From: Aeromonas bivalvium
Lineage (GTDB): Bacteria; Pseudomonadota; Gammaproteobacteria; Enterobacterales; Aeromonadaceae
DNA length: 41,562 bases
NCBI RefSeq assembly: GCF_000819765.1
Contig: NZ_CDBT01000057.1
Span: 1-41,562 of the forward strand
Reading direction: 5' to 3'
Shown: positions 24,124-32,931 of the stretch, in pieces
Layout of the letters: every line of letters starts with the position of its first letter
How positions within the stretch are numbered: the first letter of the stretch is position 1
Notes under the pieces: model-generated
The model's input: the letters and a program-made list of their open reading frames with translations, nothing else
What the model was told of the DNA's origin: nothing
Database searches by the model: none
Position numbers and translations under genes: made by a program

Positions 24124-25050
24124 ATGCTGGATCGCATTCGTATCCTGGCCCAGGTGGTGGAGTCGGGCAGCTTCTCCCGCGCCGCCCGCGCCCTCAGCCT
24201 GGCCCCCTCCTCGGTGACCCGCACCATCGACAGCCTGGAGGCCCAGCTGGGGGTGCCCCTGTTCAAGCGCAGTACCCGTCAGCTGGTGCTCACCGAACAG
24301 GGGGACTATTTTCTCGCCCGCTCGGTGCGCCTGCTGGAGGAGGCCGATCAGCTGGTGCAATCCCTCCAGCCACTCCATGAGGCGCCAAGCGGCCCGCTGC
24401 GCGTATCGGTCTTCGAGAGCTTCGGCGCCGCCTGCCTCTCGCCCCTGCTGCCCGAGTTCCTGGCCCGCTACCCGGGGATACGGCTCGAGATAGGGTTCGA
24501 CAACCACCTGGTCGATCTCGATGCCGACAACGTGGATGTGGCGATCCGCATCGGACGCCCGACCGACAGCGGTCTTCATGCCCGCACCCTGCTGACCAAC
24601 CGCTCCCTGCTGGTCGCCTCCCCCGCCTATCTGGCCCGCCATGGCGTGCCCGGGACGCCGGAGGAGATCGCCGGCCACAACTGCCTCATCCGCGGCCAGG
24701 GTCGTCAGCGCCAGCACTGGTACTTTCGGCAAGGGGCGCAGCAGCGCGTCCGGGTTCCGGTGCAGGGCAATCTCACCTCCATTGGCGGCACCCCGCTGCT
24801 GGAGGCGGCCCGGGCCGGTTGCGGCCTGCTGCTGCTCTCGAGCTGGATGGTGCAGTCCAGTCTGGATGAGGGGAGCCTGCTGCCCGTGCTGCCCCTGTGG
24901 CGAGCCTCCCCCTACGAGCACAGCGACGACCAGATCCTGGCGGTGTTTCGCGGCGGCCGTTTCCTGAAGCCCCAGAGCCGCGCCTTCATCGACTTCCTGG
25001 TCGAGCGGATCCCGCCCCTGCAAACCCGGGGACCCGGCTGGCCAGAATAG
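24124..25050 (+). CDS. LysR-family transcriptional regulator
   Basis: This 308-aa protein has the N-terminal winged helix (ILAQVVESGSFSRAARALSLA, SSVTRTIDSLEAQLGVPLF, STRQLVLTEQGDYFL), then the effector domain (GPLRVSVFESFGAACLSPLL, DVAIRIGRPTDSGLHARTL, LEAARAGCGLLLLSSWMVQ). AAAGGAG lies upstream of ATG 24124. It probably controls the divergent AhpD-like gene. The effector is unknown. Confidence 0.94.
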   Translation: MLDRIRILAQVVESGSFSRAARALSLAPSSVTRTIDSLEAQLGVPLFKRSTRQLVLTEQGDYFLARSVRLLEEADQLVQSLQPLHEAPSGPLRVSVFESFGAACLSPLLPEFLARYPGIRLEIGFDNHLVDLDADNVDVAIRIGRPTDSGLHARTLLTNRSLLVASPAYLARHGVPGTPEEIAGHNCLIRGQGRQRQHWYFRQGAQQRVRVPVQGNLTSIGGTPLLEAARAGCGLLLLSSWMVQSSLDEGSLLPVLPLWRASPYEHSDDQILAVFRGGRFLKPQSRAFIDFLVERIPPLQTRGPGWPE

Positions 25051-25081
25051 GGGCGACGCCCGCAACAAAAGCCAGTATCAG

Positions 25082-25106
25082 CAAGGCCCGCCGGGGGCGG
25101 GCCTTG
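25082..25106. terminator. Bidirectional terminator-like hairpin
   Basis: AAGGCCCGCC-GGG-GGCGGGCCTT lies between convergent genes (LysR on +, DUF805 on -). The T-tract is short. Confidence 0.7.
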
Positions 25107-25111
25107 TCATG

Positions 25112-25459
25112 TCAGCTGGCCTTGGGATCTTCCCCGAAGCGGTTGGGGCCCGCCTGTCCCTCGCACACCATGAAGTAGAGGAAGACCAGGGTGCCGACGA
25201 TGGGGATCAGGTTGATGAGCAGCCACCAGCCGCTGCGATCCGTGTCGTGCAGGCGCCGGGCCCCCACCGCCAGGCTCGGCAGCAAGACCAGCAGGGAGTA
25301 GAGGTTGGCGATCTGCTCCTTGAGCCCGATCAACTGGCCAAGCAGACCCAGCAGCAGGGCTATCCCCAGATTGCAGAGCACGAACATCCAGTATTCCTTG
25401 CGCCTCGCCCGCCCGGCAAAGACGGCATATTTCCTCATCACGGCCAGATACCACTCCAT
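25112..25459 (-). CDS. DUF805 family membrane protein
   Basis: This 115-aa protein has the DUF805 layout: N-terminal GRARRKEYWMFVL, spans in FVLCNLGIALLLGLLGQLI and LYSLLVLLPSLAVG, the conserved ARRLHDTDRSGWWLLINLIP, and a final span into LVFLYFMVCEGQ. The C-terminus PNRFGEDPK is also typical. The function is unknown. Good ribosome-binding site (AAGGAGTCG) before ATG 25459. Confidence 0.93.
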   Translation of the reverse strand: MEWYLAVMRKYAVFAGRARRKEYWMFVLCNLGIALLLGLLGQLIGLKEQIANLYSLLVLLPSLAVGARRLHDTDRSGWWLLINLIPIVGTLVFLYFMVCEGQAGPNRFGEDPKAS

Positions 25460-25511
25460 ATCGACTCCTTATCAACAATGAAATAAATGAGATGAATCCA
25501 GGATCCCCGCG

Positions 25512-26483
25512 CTAGTCGCGCCCCTTGCCCCAGGCCACCAGGGTGTCCCGATAGAGGGCCAGCAGGGCCTGATCCCGCACCGCCACCCCGACCCGCTGCG
25601 CCGGGCAGCCTGCCCACCCGTCATGGGGATGGCGCCTGTCGTCAAACTTCTGCAGGGTGTGGCCGATGGCGGGGCCGTCCGTGACGACCCGCACCGGCCC
25701 CTCTCTCAGGGTAAACAGGGTCGGATCGATCACATAGGCGATGGCGGAGGGATCGTGCACATGGCAGCCATCCAGGCCGATACGCTCGGAATAGAACCTC
25801 AGATAGAAGCGGCTGACATCCCACAGGAAGCGGCCGGGCTCTCCCGCCTCGTCTCGCAGGGCATCGAGGTAGGCGCCGCTGAAGAAGCTCTGCTGGGTCA
25901 CGTCCAGCCCGATGATCACCAGAGGCCAGGGGGCGGTGAAGACCCTGTCCGCCGCCTCGGGATCGTCGTGAATGTTGGCCTCGGCATAGGGGGTCACGTT
26001 GCCGCGATGGCCGTTGACGCCAAAGGCGCCTCCCATCACCACCACCTGCTTGACCTGGGTGACTATCTCGGGGGCCTTTTCAAGAGCCAGGGCCAGGTTG
26101 GTGAGCGGCCCTATGGTCACCAGGGTGATCTCGCCGGGGTTGGCCTGCACCGTCTCGACCAGGTATTGCCAGACCGGACGGGGATCCGGCGCCAGGGTCA
26201 CCTCCCCCGCCGCCACATCGCCCAGCCCGCTAGGGCCGTGTACCACTGTGGTCGGCCCCACGGGCTCGCGCACCAGGGGCGCGGCGGCCCCCATGGCCAC
26301 GTCGGCCCTCATGCCATATTTTTGCTTGAGCCAGAGGGCATTGCGGGTGCCGTTCTCTATGGTGGCATTGCCAAAGACGGTGGTGATCCCCACCAGATCG
26401 ATGTCGGGGTGTGCCTCGGCGAAGAGGATGGCCATGGCATCGTCGATGCCGGGATCCGTGTCCAGGATGATCTTGCTGGTCAT
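25512..26483 (-). CDS. Inosine-uridine-preferring nucleoside hydrolase family protein
   Basis: This 323-aa enzyme splits ribonucleosides into base and ribose for salvage. The N-terminal metal-binding motif IILDTDPGIDDAMAILF, VHGPSGLGD, GPLTNLALALEKAPE, VMGGAFGVNGHRGNVTPYAEANIHDDPEAA and the HVHDPSAIAYV motif are the full set for this family (RihA/RihB/RihC type). I cannot tell which nucleosides it prefers. The start was set at 26483, where the family begins; the frame is open further upstream. Confidence 0.95.
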   Translation of the reverse strand: MTSKIILDTDPGIDDAMAILFAEAHPDIDLVGITTVFGNATIENGTRNALWLKQKYGMRADVAMGAAAPLVREPVGPTTVVHGPSGLGDVAAGEVTLAPDPRPVWQYLVETVQANPGEITLVTIGPLTNLALALEKAPEIVTQVKQVVVMGGAFGVNGHRGNVTPYAEANIHDDPEAADRVFTAPWPLVIIGLDVTQQSFFSGAYLDALRDEAGEPGRFLWDVSRFYLRFYSERIGLDGCHVHDPSAIAYVIDPTLFTLREGPVRVVTDGPAIGHTLQKFDDRRHPHDGWAGCPAQRVGVAVRDQALLALYRDTLVAWGKGRD

Positions 26484-26698
26484 GATAAGGTTCCAATGAG
26501 AACGAAAAGCCAGTGTAGCGCGTTGCCGCCCCTGCGTCAGGATCCCCTTCACAGGATGAGTCCGGGGAGGCATTTCCAGACCCGATCCCGTTTTTATCGC
26601 CCCCGGCCTGTTATAGTCGACAGGGCGTGGCGCCGGTTTGATGACGGGCCGCCCCAGGCTAAAGCCGACTCTCTTTCTCCCAATCAGGTGAACAGCTT

Positions 26699-27796
26699 AT
26701 GGATACCAGACTCTCCCTCGCCGCCCTGCTCACCCTCTCCCTGCTCTGTCCGGTCCAGAGCTGGGCCGTGCCGGTGCGCAGCCTGCAATCTGAATCGGAT
26801 TACGGCCAGCTCATCAGCAAGCGCCAGGTGGTGGATCAGCTGCTCGGTGAAGCCAGGCAGATCTATGACTCCCCCGCCCGCGTCTCGGATGCCGGCTTCA
26901 CCGCCAAGATGCCGAGCAACATGGAGCTCGTCACCTCCCGGCTGCTGGAGGCCTATCAGCTCGAGCCCTATCGCACCGATCTGCTCATCTCGGCCGCCAA
27001 CGCCCAGATCTACAACGGCAAGCTGGACAGGGCCATCGCCCTGCTCAACCAGGCCCTGACCGCCGCCCCCGATGATGTGGATCTGCTCTCCTATCTGGCG
27101 GTCTGGCTGCGCGTCAAGGGCGACGAGGGGGGGTCGAGCCAGTATCTCGACCGGGTCAAGGCCCGCAACCCGGGGCGAGAGGCCGATCTGCGCCGCCTCT
27201 TTGCCACCATAGACAGGGTGGTCACAACGCCGCTCAAGGAGCGGGCAGGGCGGGATCAGGACAAGACGGGGCGGCGCGCCATCGTCACCCTGGGCTATGC
27301 CCTGAACCCCGACGGTTCCATGAGCGACATACTGCTGGGGCGACTCGACACCACCCGAGCCCTGGCCAAGGCCGATCCCCAGGCCCTCATCATAGTGAGC
27401 GGCGGCGTGCCCCAGAATCGCAAGACAGAAGCCAGTGTCATGGCCGACTGGCTGGTGAGCAAGGGGATCAGCCGATCGCGGATCATAGAGGACAACTATG
27501 CCACCAGCACGGTGGAAAACGCCCTCAACACCGCCTGGGTGCTGGCCCGTCACCAGATAGACAAGGCCACCCTGGTCAGCTCGGCCAGCCATGTGCGCCG
27601 TGGTCAGACCCTGCTCGAGATTGCCTGCTGGCAAACCGGTCCGGCCAACATTCGCATCGACAGCGTCAGCTACCCGGACAAGCCCGTCTCCAGCCTGGCC
27701 CGGGTCGAGGCGGGCGAGCTGCTCGGCATCTATCGCGATGCCCTGCGCACCTATGGCATGTGGAGCTATCGCTCCCCTCCCCTGCTGGCACGCTGA
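26699..27796 (+). CDS. Exported protein with TPR-like and DUF218 (YdcF/ElyC-type) domains
   Basis: This 365-aa protein has a signal peptide (LSLAALLTLSLLCPVQSWA). A helical N-terminal half with TPR-like units (LLISAANAQIYNGKLDRAI, LLSYLAVWLRVKGDEGGSS) precedes a C-terminal DUF218 domain: RRAIVTLGYALNPDGSMSD, ALIIVSGGVPQNRKTEA, IIEDNYATSTVENALNTAW, TLVSSASHVRRG. DUF218 proteins such as ElyC and SanA are linked to envelope biogenesis and bind or process phosphorylated or nucleotide ligands. The exact role here is unknown. Confidence 0.88.
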   Translation: MDTRLSLAALLTLSLLCPVQSWAVPVRSLQSESDYGQLISKRQVVDQLLGEARQIYDSPARVSDAGFTAKMPSNMELVTSRLLEAYQLEPYRTDLLISAANAQIYNGKLDRAIALLNQALTAAPDDVDLLSYLAVWLRVKGDEGGSSQYLDRVKARNPGREADLRRLFATIDRVVTTPLKERAGRDQDKTGRRAIVTLGYALNPDGSMSDILLGRLDTTRALAKADPQALIIVSGGVPQNRKTEASVMADWLVSKGISRSRIIEDNYATSTVENALNTAWVLARHQIDKATLVSSASHVRRGQTLLEIACWQTGPANIRIDSVSYPDKPVSSLARVEAGELLGIYRDALRTYGMWSYRSPPLLAR

Positions 27797-27809
27797 TGCT
27801 CCACCCATC

Positions 27810-27836
27810 AAGGAGGCGTCCCCGGCAGCGGGGGCG
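27810..27836. terminator. Rho-independent terminator between convergent genes
   Basis: AGGAGGCGTCCCCGGC-AGC-GGGGGCGCCTCCT followed by TG forms a strong hairpin at about 27810-27842. It lies between the DUF218 gene on + and the DUF3634 gene on -. Confidence 0.75.
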
Positions 27837-27857
27837 CCTCCTTGTCATGGGGCGGGA

Positions 27858-28190
27858 TCAGCGGCGCCTGTGGCCCGAAGGCGGGCCAGGCTGCTGGCCG
27901 CGATAGTCGGCGTAAGGGAAGACGTTGCGCACCCGCTGGGCGATGGGCTCTGGGATGGAGCGGGAGAAGACCAGGCGCACCCCCTTGCCATCCCGCAGCC
28001 CCTGGATGCGGCCGCGCACCGGCTCGTGCTTGAGGATCTGCCGCACCTGTTCGATGAAGGCGGGGGGCAGGCTGCCCCTTTGCACCACCAGCTTGCCCGG
28101 GGCAAGTCGGATCTCGAACAGGGGGCCGCGCCCCAGCTTCAGCAACCACCAGATGAGGGCCACCCCCACCAGCAAGGATATCCAGGCCAT
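27858..28190 (-). CDS. DUF3634 family protein
   Basis: This 110-aa protein has an N-terminal membrane span (WISLLVGVALIWWLLKLG) followed by the DUF3634 domain (FEIRLAPGKLVVQRGSLPPAF, IQGLRDGKGVRLVFSRSIPE, QRVRNVFPYADYR). The function is unknown. GGAGAGCGACG precedes ATG 28190; the frame is open seven codons further. Confidence 0.88.
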   Translation of the reverse strand: MAWISLLVGVALIWWLLKLGRGPLFEIRLAPGKLVVQRGSLPPAFIEQVRQILKHEPVRGRIQGLRDGKGVRLVFSRSIPEPIAQRVRNVFPYADYRGQQPGPPSGHRRR

Positions 28191-28450
28191 CGTCGCTCTC
28201 CTTGACGTCATTGATGCCTTTGAGCATCACTCCGGCAGCATAGCGCCATCCGGGATGCTTGCCACACGCCAGTAGGCAACACTTTATTTTAGAAGAGAAT
28301 CAAATCATTCGATTCATCACCAAAACCATGATGCGTGTCTCATACAGCACCAAAAAACGCAAAAAAGATCTCACTCGGAACCCACTTATGAAAATGACGG
28401 CTACTCTTTGTTCGCTTTGATAATTAACCAACGACAAGGAGAAGTGAAGC

Positions 28451-31042
28451 ATGACCCACAAGCTGTCTCTGCTGGCGAGCGCCCTCGCCCTGGCGCTGAG
28501 CACGCCCGCTCTGGCCATGACCCAGTCCCAGCTCGATGCCCTGGGAGCCGGCATCGCGCTCGGCTACCAGGTGGTCGACAACAGTCAGGACGAGTGGCGC
28601 ACCTTTCGCGGCCAGATAAGCCTCACCAACCAGGGAGCCGTACCCTTGCCCGCCACCGGCTGGGCCATCTGGTTCAGCCATATCCGGGACATCAAGGCGC
28701 TGGATACGCCCCAGTTCAAGGTGACCCACGTCAATGGCGACATCTTCAAGCTCGAACCCACCGCCAGCTTCGTGCCCCTCAATCCGGGGGAGAGTCTCAG
28801 CTTCCAGTTTGACGGGGATGCCTGGCAAGTCGCCAAGAGCGACGTGATGCCGAACTGGTATTTCGCCTCGACCCATCAGGGCCAGCCCATCTCGGCGCTG
28901 ATCCAGAGCACCAGCAACCGGATCCAGGGTGCCGTGCCGACCGCCCCCTCGGACGAGTTGCCGTTTGTGGCTGACTTCACCTCCCCTTCCCAGTGGAAAC
29001 GCTATGACAGCCCGGCCCTGACCGATCACTATGACCCCTTCACGGCAGCGGATCGCTACGCCCGCAATCAGGGCCTGGCCCCCCTGCCTCACCCCGTCGG
29101 CGTGATCCCGACTCCGGCCGAACAGACCCTGGGGCAAGGCAGCGTCCAGCTTGGCAGCGACTGGACCGTGGTCTATGACAATGGCTATCAGGAGCAGGCC
29201 CAATACCTCGCCGCCCAGCTCGACCTGACCGCCGCGCCCTGGAGCCCCAGTACCAGCAAGGTGATCAAGGTCGGCTGGGGACCGGTCAGCCTGGATGGAC
29301 AGTCAAAATGGCAGGAGGCCTATCGCCTCAAGGTCGATCCGGCCCTCGACCTCATCACCCTGGCCGCCGTCGACCAGGCCGGGGCCTTCTATGGCGCTCA
29401 ATCCCTGCTGCAACTGCGCCAAGGCAGCCAGGTACCCGCCATCGAGATCACCGATGCCCCCCGTTTCGCCTATCGCGGTTTCTCCCTCGATGCGGTGCGC
29501 AACTTTCGCAGCAAGGATGCCGTGCTGGCCCTGCTCGACCAGATGGCTCGCCTCAAGTTGAACAAGCTGCACTTGCGGCTGGCCGACGATGAGGGCTGGC
29601 GCATCGAGATTGCCGCTCTGCCGGAGCTGACCGAAGTTGGCGCCAGACGCTGCCATGATCCCGACGAACGCAGCTGTCTGCTGCCCTTCCTGGGGGCGGG
29701 CCCCGATGGCACCCCGGAATCGGACGGTTATTACACTGCCAGCGACTATGGCGCCATCCTGGCCCACGCCCAGCGGCTCAATATCGAGGTGATCCCCGAG
29801 ATAGACATGCCGGGCCATGCGCACGCCGCCATCAAGGCGATGGAGGCCCGATATCACAAGCTGATGGCGGCAGGCCAGCCGCAGCAGGCCCAGGAGTACC
29901 TGTTGTCGGATCTGGCGGATCAGAGCGATTACCTGTCGGTGCAGATGTTCAAGGACAATGCCATCAACGTCTGCATGGCATCGAGCTTCCACTTCATCGA
30001 CACCGTCATCGCCTCCCTGGTCGACCTGCACGCCGCGACCCAGCCCCTCACCCGTTTCCATTTCGGCGGTGACGAGGTGGCGGGGGCCTGGCGCGATTCA
30101 CCCGCTTGCCAGCAATTTTTTGCCAGCAATACCCAGGGCATCACGGACCCATCCCAGCTCAGCCAGTATTTCGTGGAGCGGGTGGCCAGCCTGAGCTCGG
30201 CCCGCGGTCTCAACCTGGGGGGCTGGGAAGATGGCCTGATGCACAACAACCTGGTCTACCCCAGGGCCAACCTGGCCAACGCCAGCGTCTCGGGCAACGC
30301 CTGGCAGAATATCTGGGAGTGGGGAGTGGCGGATCGGGCCTACAACCTGGCCAACAGCGGGTATCAGGTGATCTACAACCAGGCGACCCACCTCTATTTC
30401 GATCATCCGTATGAACCAGACCCGAACGAGCGCGGCTACTACTGGGCGCCGCGCTTCACCGATACCCGCAAGACCTTCGGCTTCATGCCCGATGATCTGT
30501 TCGCCAATGCCGATTACACCCGGGCGGGGGCCCCCATCAGCAAGGAGCAGGTGCTGGCCGGTGCCGGGGTCAAATCCCTGGAGCGGCCGGAGAATGTGCT
30601 GGGGCTGCAGGGATCCCTCTGGTCAGAAACCGTGCGTACCGACGATCAGTTCGAGGGCATGGTCTTCCCCCGGGTGATAGCCCTGGCGGAGCGCGCATGG
30701 CACAAAGCGGGCTGGGAGGCCGACGACGCCAGTGCCAAGCCCCTGGATGAGGCGGCGCGCACCCAGGATTACAACCGCTTCGCCAACCTGCTCGGCCAGC
30801 GCCTGCTCCCGGCACTGGAGCAAGATGGCATCGCCTTCAACCTGCCGGTACCGGGCGCCATGCTGGAGGCGGGGGTATTGCGCGCCAACATCAGCCTGCC
30901 AGGGCTCACCATCCAGTATTCGCAGGATGGCGGCGCCAGCTGGCAAACCTATGATGACGCCAACCCGCCCTCGGTCTCGGGCCAGGCACTGGTGCGCAGC
31001 GTCTCGGGCCTGCGCGCCAGTCGCAGTGCCAGCGTGCAGTGA
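28451..31042 (+). CDS. Beta-N-acetylhexosaminidase / chitobiase (GH20)
   Basis: This 863-aa enzyme releases N-acetylglucosamine from chitobiose and other chitin oligosaccharides in the periplasm or outside the cell. It has a cleavable signal peptide (22 aa, ending TPALA), an N-terminal CHB/HEX carbohydrate-binding-like domain (WRTFRGQISLTNQG to VMPNWYFAS) and a GH20b domain. The GH20 catalytic barrel follows, with RGFSLDAVRNFRSKD, HLRLADDEGWRIEI and the Asp-Glu catalytic pair in FHFGGDEVAGAW. GLQGSLWSE, RVIALAERAWHK and a C-terminal immunoglobulin-like CHB/HEX_C domain complete it. The length is typical of Vibrio/Serratia chitobiases. ACAAGGAGAAGTGAAGC precedes the ATG. Promoter details were not resolved. 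Confidence 0.96.
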   Translation: MTHKLSLLASALALALSTPALAMTQSQLDALGAGIALGYQVVDNSQDEWRTFRGQISLTNQGAVPLPATGWAIWFSHIRDIKALDTPQFKVTHVNGDIFKLEPTASFVPLNPGESLSFQFDGDAWQVAKSDVMPNWYFASTHQGQPISALIQSTSNRIQGAVPTAPSDELPFVADFTSPSQWKRYDSPALTDHYDPFTAADRYARNQGLAPLPHPVGVIPTPAEQTLGQGSVQLGSDWTVVYDNGYQEQAQYLAAQLDLTAAPWSPSTSKVIKVGWGPVSLDGQSKWQEAYRLKVDPALDLITLAAVDQAGAFYGAQSLLQLRQGSQVPAIEITDAPRFAYRGFSLDAVRNFRSKDAVLALLDQMARLKLNKLHLRLADDEGWRIEIAALPELTEVGARRCHDPDERSCLLPFLGAGPDGTPESDGYYTASDYGAILAHAQRLNIEVIPEIDMPGHAHAAIKAMEARYHKLMAAGQPQQAQEYLLSDLADQSDYLSVQMFKDNAINVCMASSFHFIDTVIASLVDLHAATQPLTRFHFGGDEVAGAWRDSPACQQFFASNTQGITDPSQLSQYFVERVASLSSARGLNLGGWEDGLMHNNLVYPRANLANASVSGNAWQNIWEWGVADRAYNLANSGYQVIYNQATHLYFDHPYEPDPNERGYYWAPRFTDTRKTFGFMPDDLFANADYTRAGAPISKEQVLAGAGVKSLERPENVLGLQGSLWSETVRTDDQFEGMVFPRVIALAERAWHKAGWEADDASAKPLDEAARTQDYNRFANLLGQRLLPALEQDGIAFNLPVPGAMLEAGVLRANISLPGLTIQYSQDGGASWQTYDDANPPSVSGQALVRSVSGLRASRSASVQ

Positions 31043-31120
31043 CCACATCACCAGGACCGCAGCGCTCGCCATGAGTCTGCGGGTCTGGTGAAACCAGGAG
31101 GCCTGATCTGGCTCCATTCG

Positions 31121-31150
31121 CCCCAGGCCCTGGCCTGGGGCACTCTTTTG
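31121..31150 (+). terminator. Rho-independent terminator after the chitobiase gene
   Basis: A CCCCAGGCCCTGGCCTGGGG hairpin at 31121-31140 is followed by CACTCTTTTG. The rest of the 234-bp gap between genes holds nothing recognised. Confidence 0.75.
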
Positions 31151-31276
31151 CGGCCAGGGGCCAGGCCCGCCCCCTGGCAACAAGCGCTGGAAAAAGCCGC
31201 TCTCGCACCAGGCGGGCTTGTCCTCGGGGCGGGGGGAGTGGTATCTCTGGGGCCAGACTCACCATGAGGGAACCCA

Positions 31277-31834
31277 GTGTACCAACTCATCACAGTGGCC
31301 CAGCAGCGCCAGATGCCCTGGAAAAATGGCAAGGGCAGCACCGCCGAGATAGTGATTGCCCCGGCGGGCAGCACCCTGGCCAGGCTCGATTTCGACTACC
31401 GCCTGAGCTCTGCCCCCATCAAGGAGGCGGGCCCCTTCTCCCGCTTCCCCGGCTATGACCGCATCCTGCTCCCCATCGGCGGGGCCGGTTTCGTGCTCAA
31501 CGGCCACCCCTACGCCACCTTCGAGGCGGCCCATTTCAAGGGGGACGACGAGACCCACTGCGAACTGCTCAAGAGAGAGGTGACGGACCTTGGCCTCATC
31601 TATGACCCCGACAGGCTGAGTGCCAACGTGCGGGTGCTGACCCTGCCCTTCTCCCTCTCCCTCACCCTCATCCCGGCCCACACCTATCTCGTCACCCTGC
31701 TCGAGGGCAGCCTGACGGTGGCGCAGCATGAACTCGCCCGGGGAGATACCCTGGTGGTCACGGCCGAGGAGGACATCCGATTCGAATGCAGCAAGAAGGC
31801 CAGCATCGCCTTCTTTACCCTGCAATCCAGATAG
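31277..31834 (+). CDS. HutD/Ves family cupin protein
   Basis: This 185-aa protein belongs to the HutD/Ves (DUF886) family: it starts MPWKNGKGSTAEIVIAP-like and has FDYRLSSAPIKEAGPFSRFPGYDR, then ILLPIGGAGFVLNG and the RGDTLVVTAEEDIRFE cupin end. HutD is associated with histidine utilisation in some bacteria and Ves is cold-induced in E. coli; no hut genes lie nearby. GTG 31277 has GAGGG six bases upstream. The role is uncertain. Confidence 0.87.
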   Translation: MYQLITVAQQRQMPWKNGKGSTAEIVIAPAGSTLARLDFDYRLSSAPIKEAGPFSRFPGYDRILLPIGGAGFVLNGHPYATFEAAHFKGDDETHCELLKREVTDLGLIYDPDRLSANVRVLTLPFSLSLTLIPAHTYLVTLLEGSLTVAQHELARGDTLVVTAEEDIRFECSKKASIAFFTLQSR

Positions 31835-31861
31835 GCACCAGGCGCACGGGCCCGATCCGGT

Positions 31862-32050
31862 TCAGCGCTTCGGGGCGAGGCAGGCCTGCATGGTGTCGTA
31901 GGGGATGTAGTGCTTGGTGCGACTGTAGTAGGTACCGCCCTTGGGATGGCAGATGCCGTTGCGGCTCTTCTTCACCGGGGGTTCTGCCGCCAGTGCGACG
32001 GCGCACATCAGCAGCAGGCAGACAGTGACTCCCCATTTCACTATGTTCAT
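31862..32050 (-). CDS. Small secreted cysteine-containing protein, unknown function
   Basis: This 62-aa protein has a signal peptide (NIVKWGVTVCLLLMCAVALA), leaving a mature peptide of about 40 residues with two cysteines (GICHPKGGTYYSRTKHYIPY, then MQACLAPKR). The GICHPKGGTYY motif is seen in short hypothetical proteins of Vibrio, Aeromonas and some phages. ATG 32050 is likely, directly after an in-frame GTG. GAGGAATG precedes it. Confidence 0.72.
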   Translation of the reverse strand: MNIVKWGVTVCLLLMCAVALAAEPPVKKSRNGICHPKGGTYYSRTKHYIPYDTMQACLAPKR

Positions 32051-32178
32051 CACGGCGTTTCATTCCTCTCGTCCGAGGCAGAAAGGTTCAAAGGACGCCC
32101 ATTCTATTGTCTCGTCACACCGCTCGCCCGGCGTTGGATCATGAAACGAGGGGATCCCTTGCCGCCCCATGACTGCGG

Positions 32179-32217
32179 GCCACAAAAAAGCCGGGCATGC
32201 CCGGCTTTTTCATCTTT
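32179..32217. terminator. Rho-independent terminator between the small secreted protein and azurin genes
   Basis: AAAAAAGCCGGGCATGCCCGGCTTTTT is a near-perfect hairpin with A- and T-tracts on the two sides, so it can work in both directions. It lies just after the azurin gene end (- strand). Confidence 0.9.
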
Positions 32218-32229
32218 TGAGCGTCGAGA

Positions 32230-32670
32230 TCAACCGACCTTGAAGCTGCCCTTCATCATGGCCCAGTGGCCGGGGAAGGAGCAGAAGAAGGTGAGATCCT
32301 TGCCCGCCAGCCCCTCGGTCGGGAAGCTGATGCTGGTGGTTTCACCGCCGCCGATGAGCTTGGTATGCGCCAGTACCCGGGCATCATCCTTGGGCAGATA
32401 GTTGTTGTCCGGGCCCGCCCCCATGCCGGCGGTCGCCACGTCCTGGAAATCGGCCGTGCTGGTCAGCACCCAGTTGTGGCCCATGGCAGCGACCGGCAGC
32501 TTGCCGGTGTGGGTCAGGGTGAGGGTCACCTCCTTGCAGGTCGCGGGCACGCTCAACGCCTTGGTGTTGAACTGCATGGCATCGTTCGCCTCGACCGTCA
32601 GGGTGCACTCATCGGCGAAGGCGGGGGCCGCCAGGGCGCTCAGAAACAACAGGGACATTACCTTTTTCAT
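32230..32670 (-). CDS. azu: Azurin (blue copper protein)
   Basis: This 146-aa precursor of a periplasmic electron-transfer protein has a signal peptide (KKVMSLLFLSALAAPAFA) and a mature start at DECTLTVEANDAMQFNT. The type-1 copper ligands are all visible: His in MGHNWVLT, Cys and His in FFCSFPGHWAMMKG, and Met in the same loop. An MMKK double start is present; 32670 is used. It may pass electrons to respiratory or oxidative-stress enzymes; the partner cannot be seen here. A stem (GTCTGGC/GCCAGAC) lies in the 5' leader at about 32710-32735. Confidence 0.97.
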   Translation of the reverse strand: MKKVMSLLFLSALAAPAFADECTLTVEANDAMQFNTKALSVPATCKEVTLTLTHTGKLPVAAMGHNWVLTSTADFQDVATAGMGAGPDNNYLPKDDARVLAHTKLIGGGETTSISFPTEGLAGKDLTFFCSFPGHWAMMKGSFKVG

Positions 32671-32931
32671 CATCCTCTCCTATGGGTTGCCAGGGTTGGC
32701 GACAGGATTGTCTGGCCCGCAGCCGCGAGCCAGACAAAGGTGCTATTCGAATCGACCTTATTGTACTCATATGCGCTCGGTCAACCAGGGTTTACGGCCA
32801 AGCCTGCGGGCCAGATCACTCCCTTTCCGATGCCAGCCCCCCTGGGGCCGGCCTGGCGCCCCCCTTTGCCAATTGCCTGATCCCGAACTTTGGTGGCACA
32901 CTGGCGCATCGATGCCCCAAGACCCAGAGCC

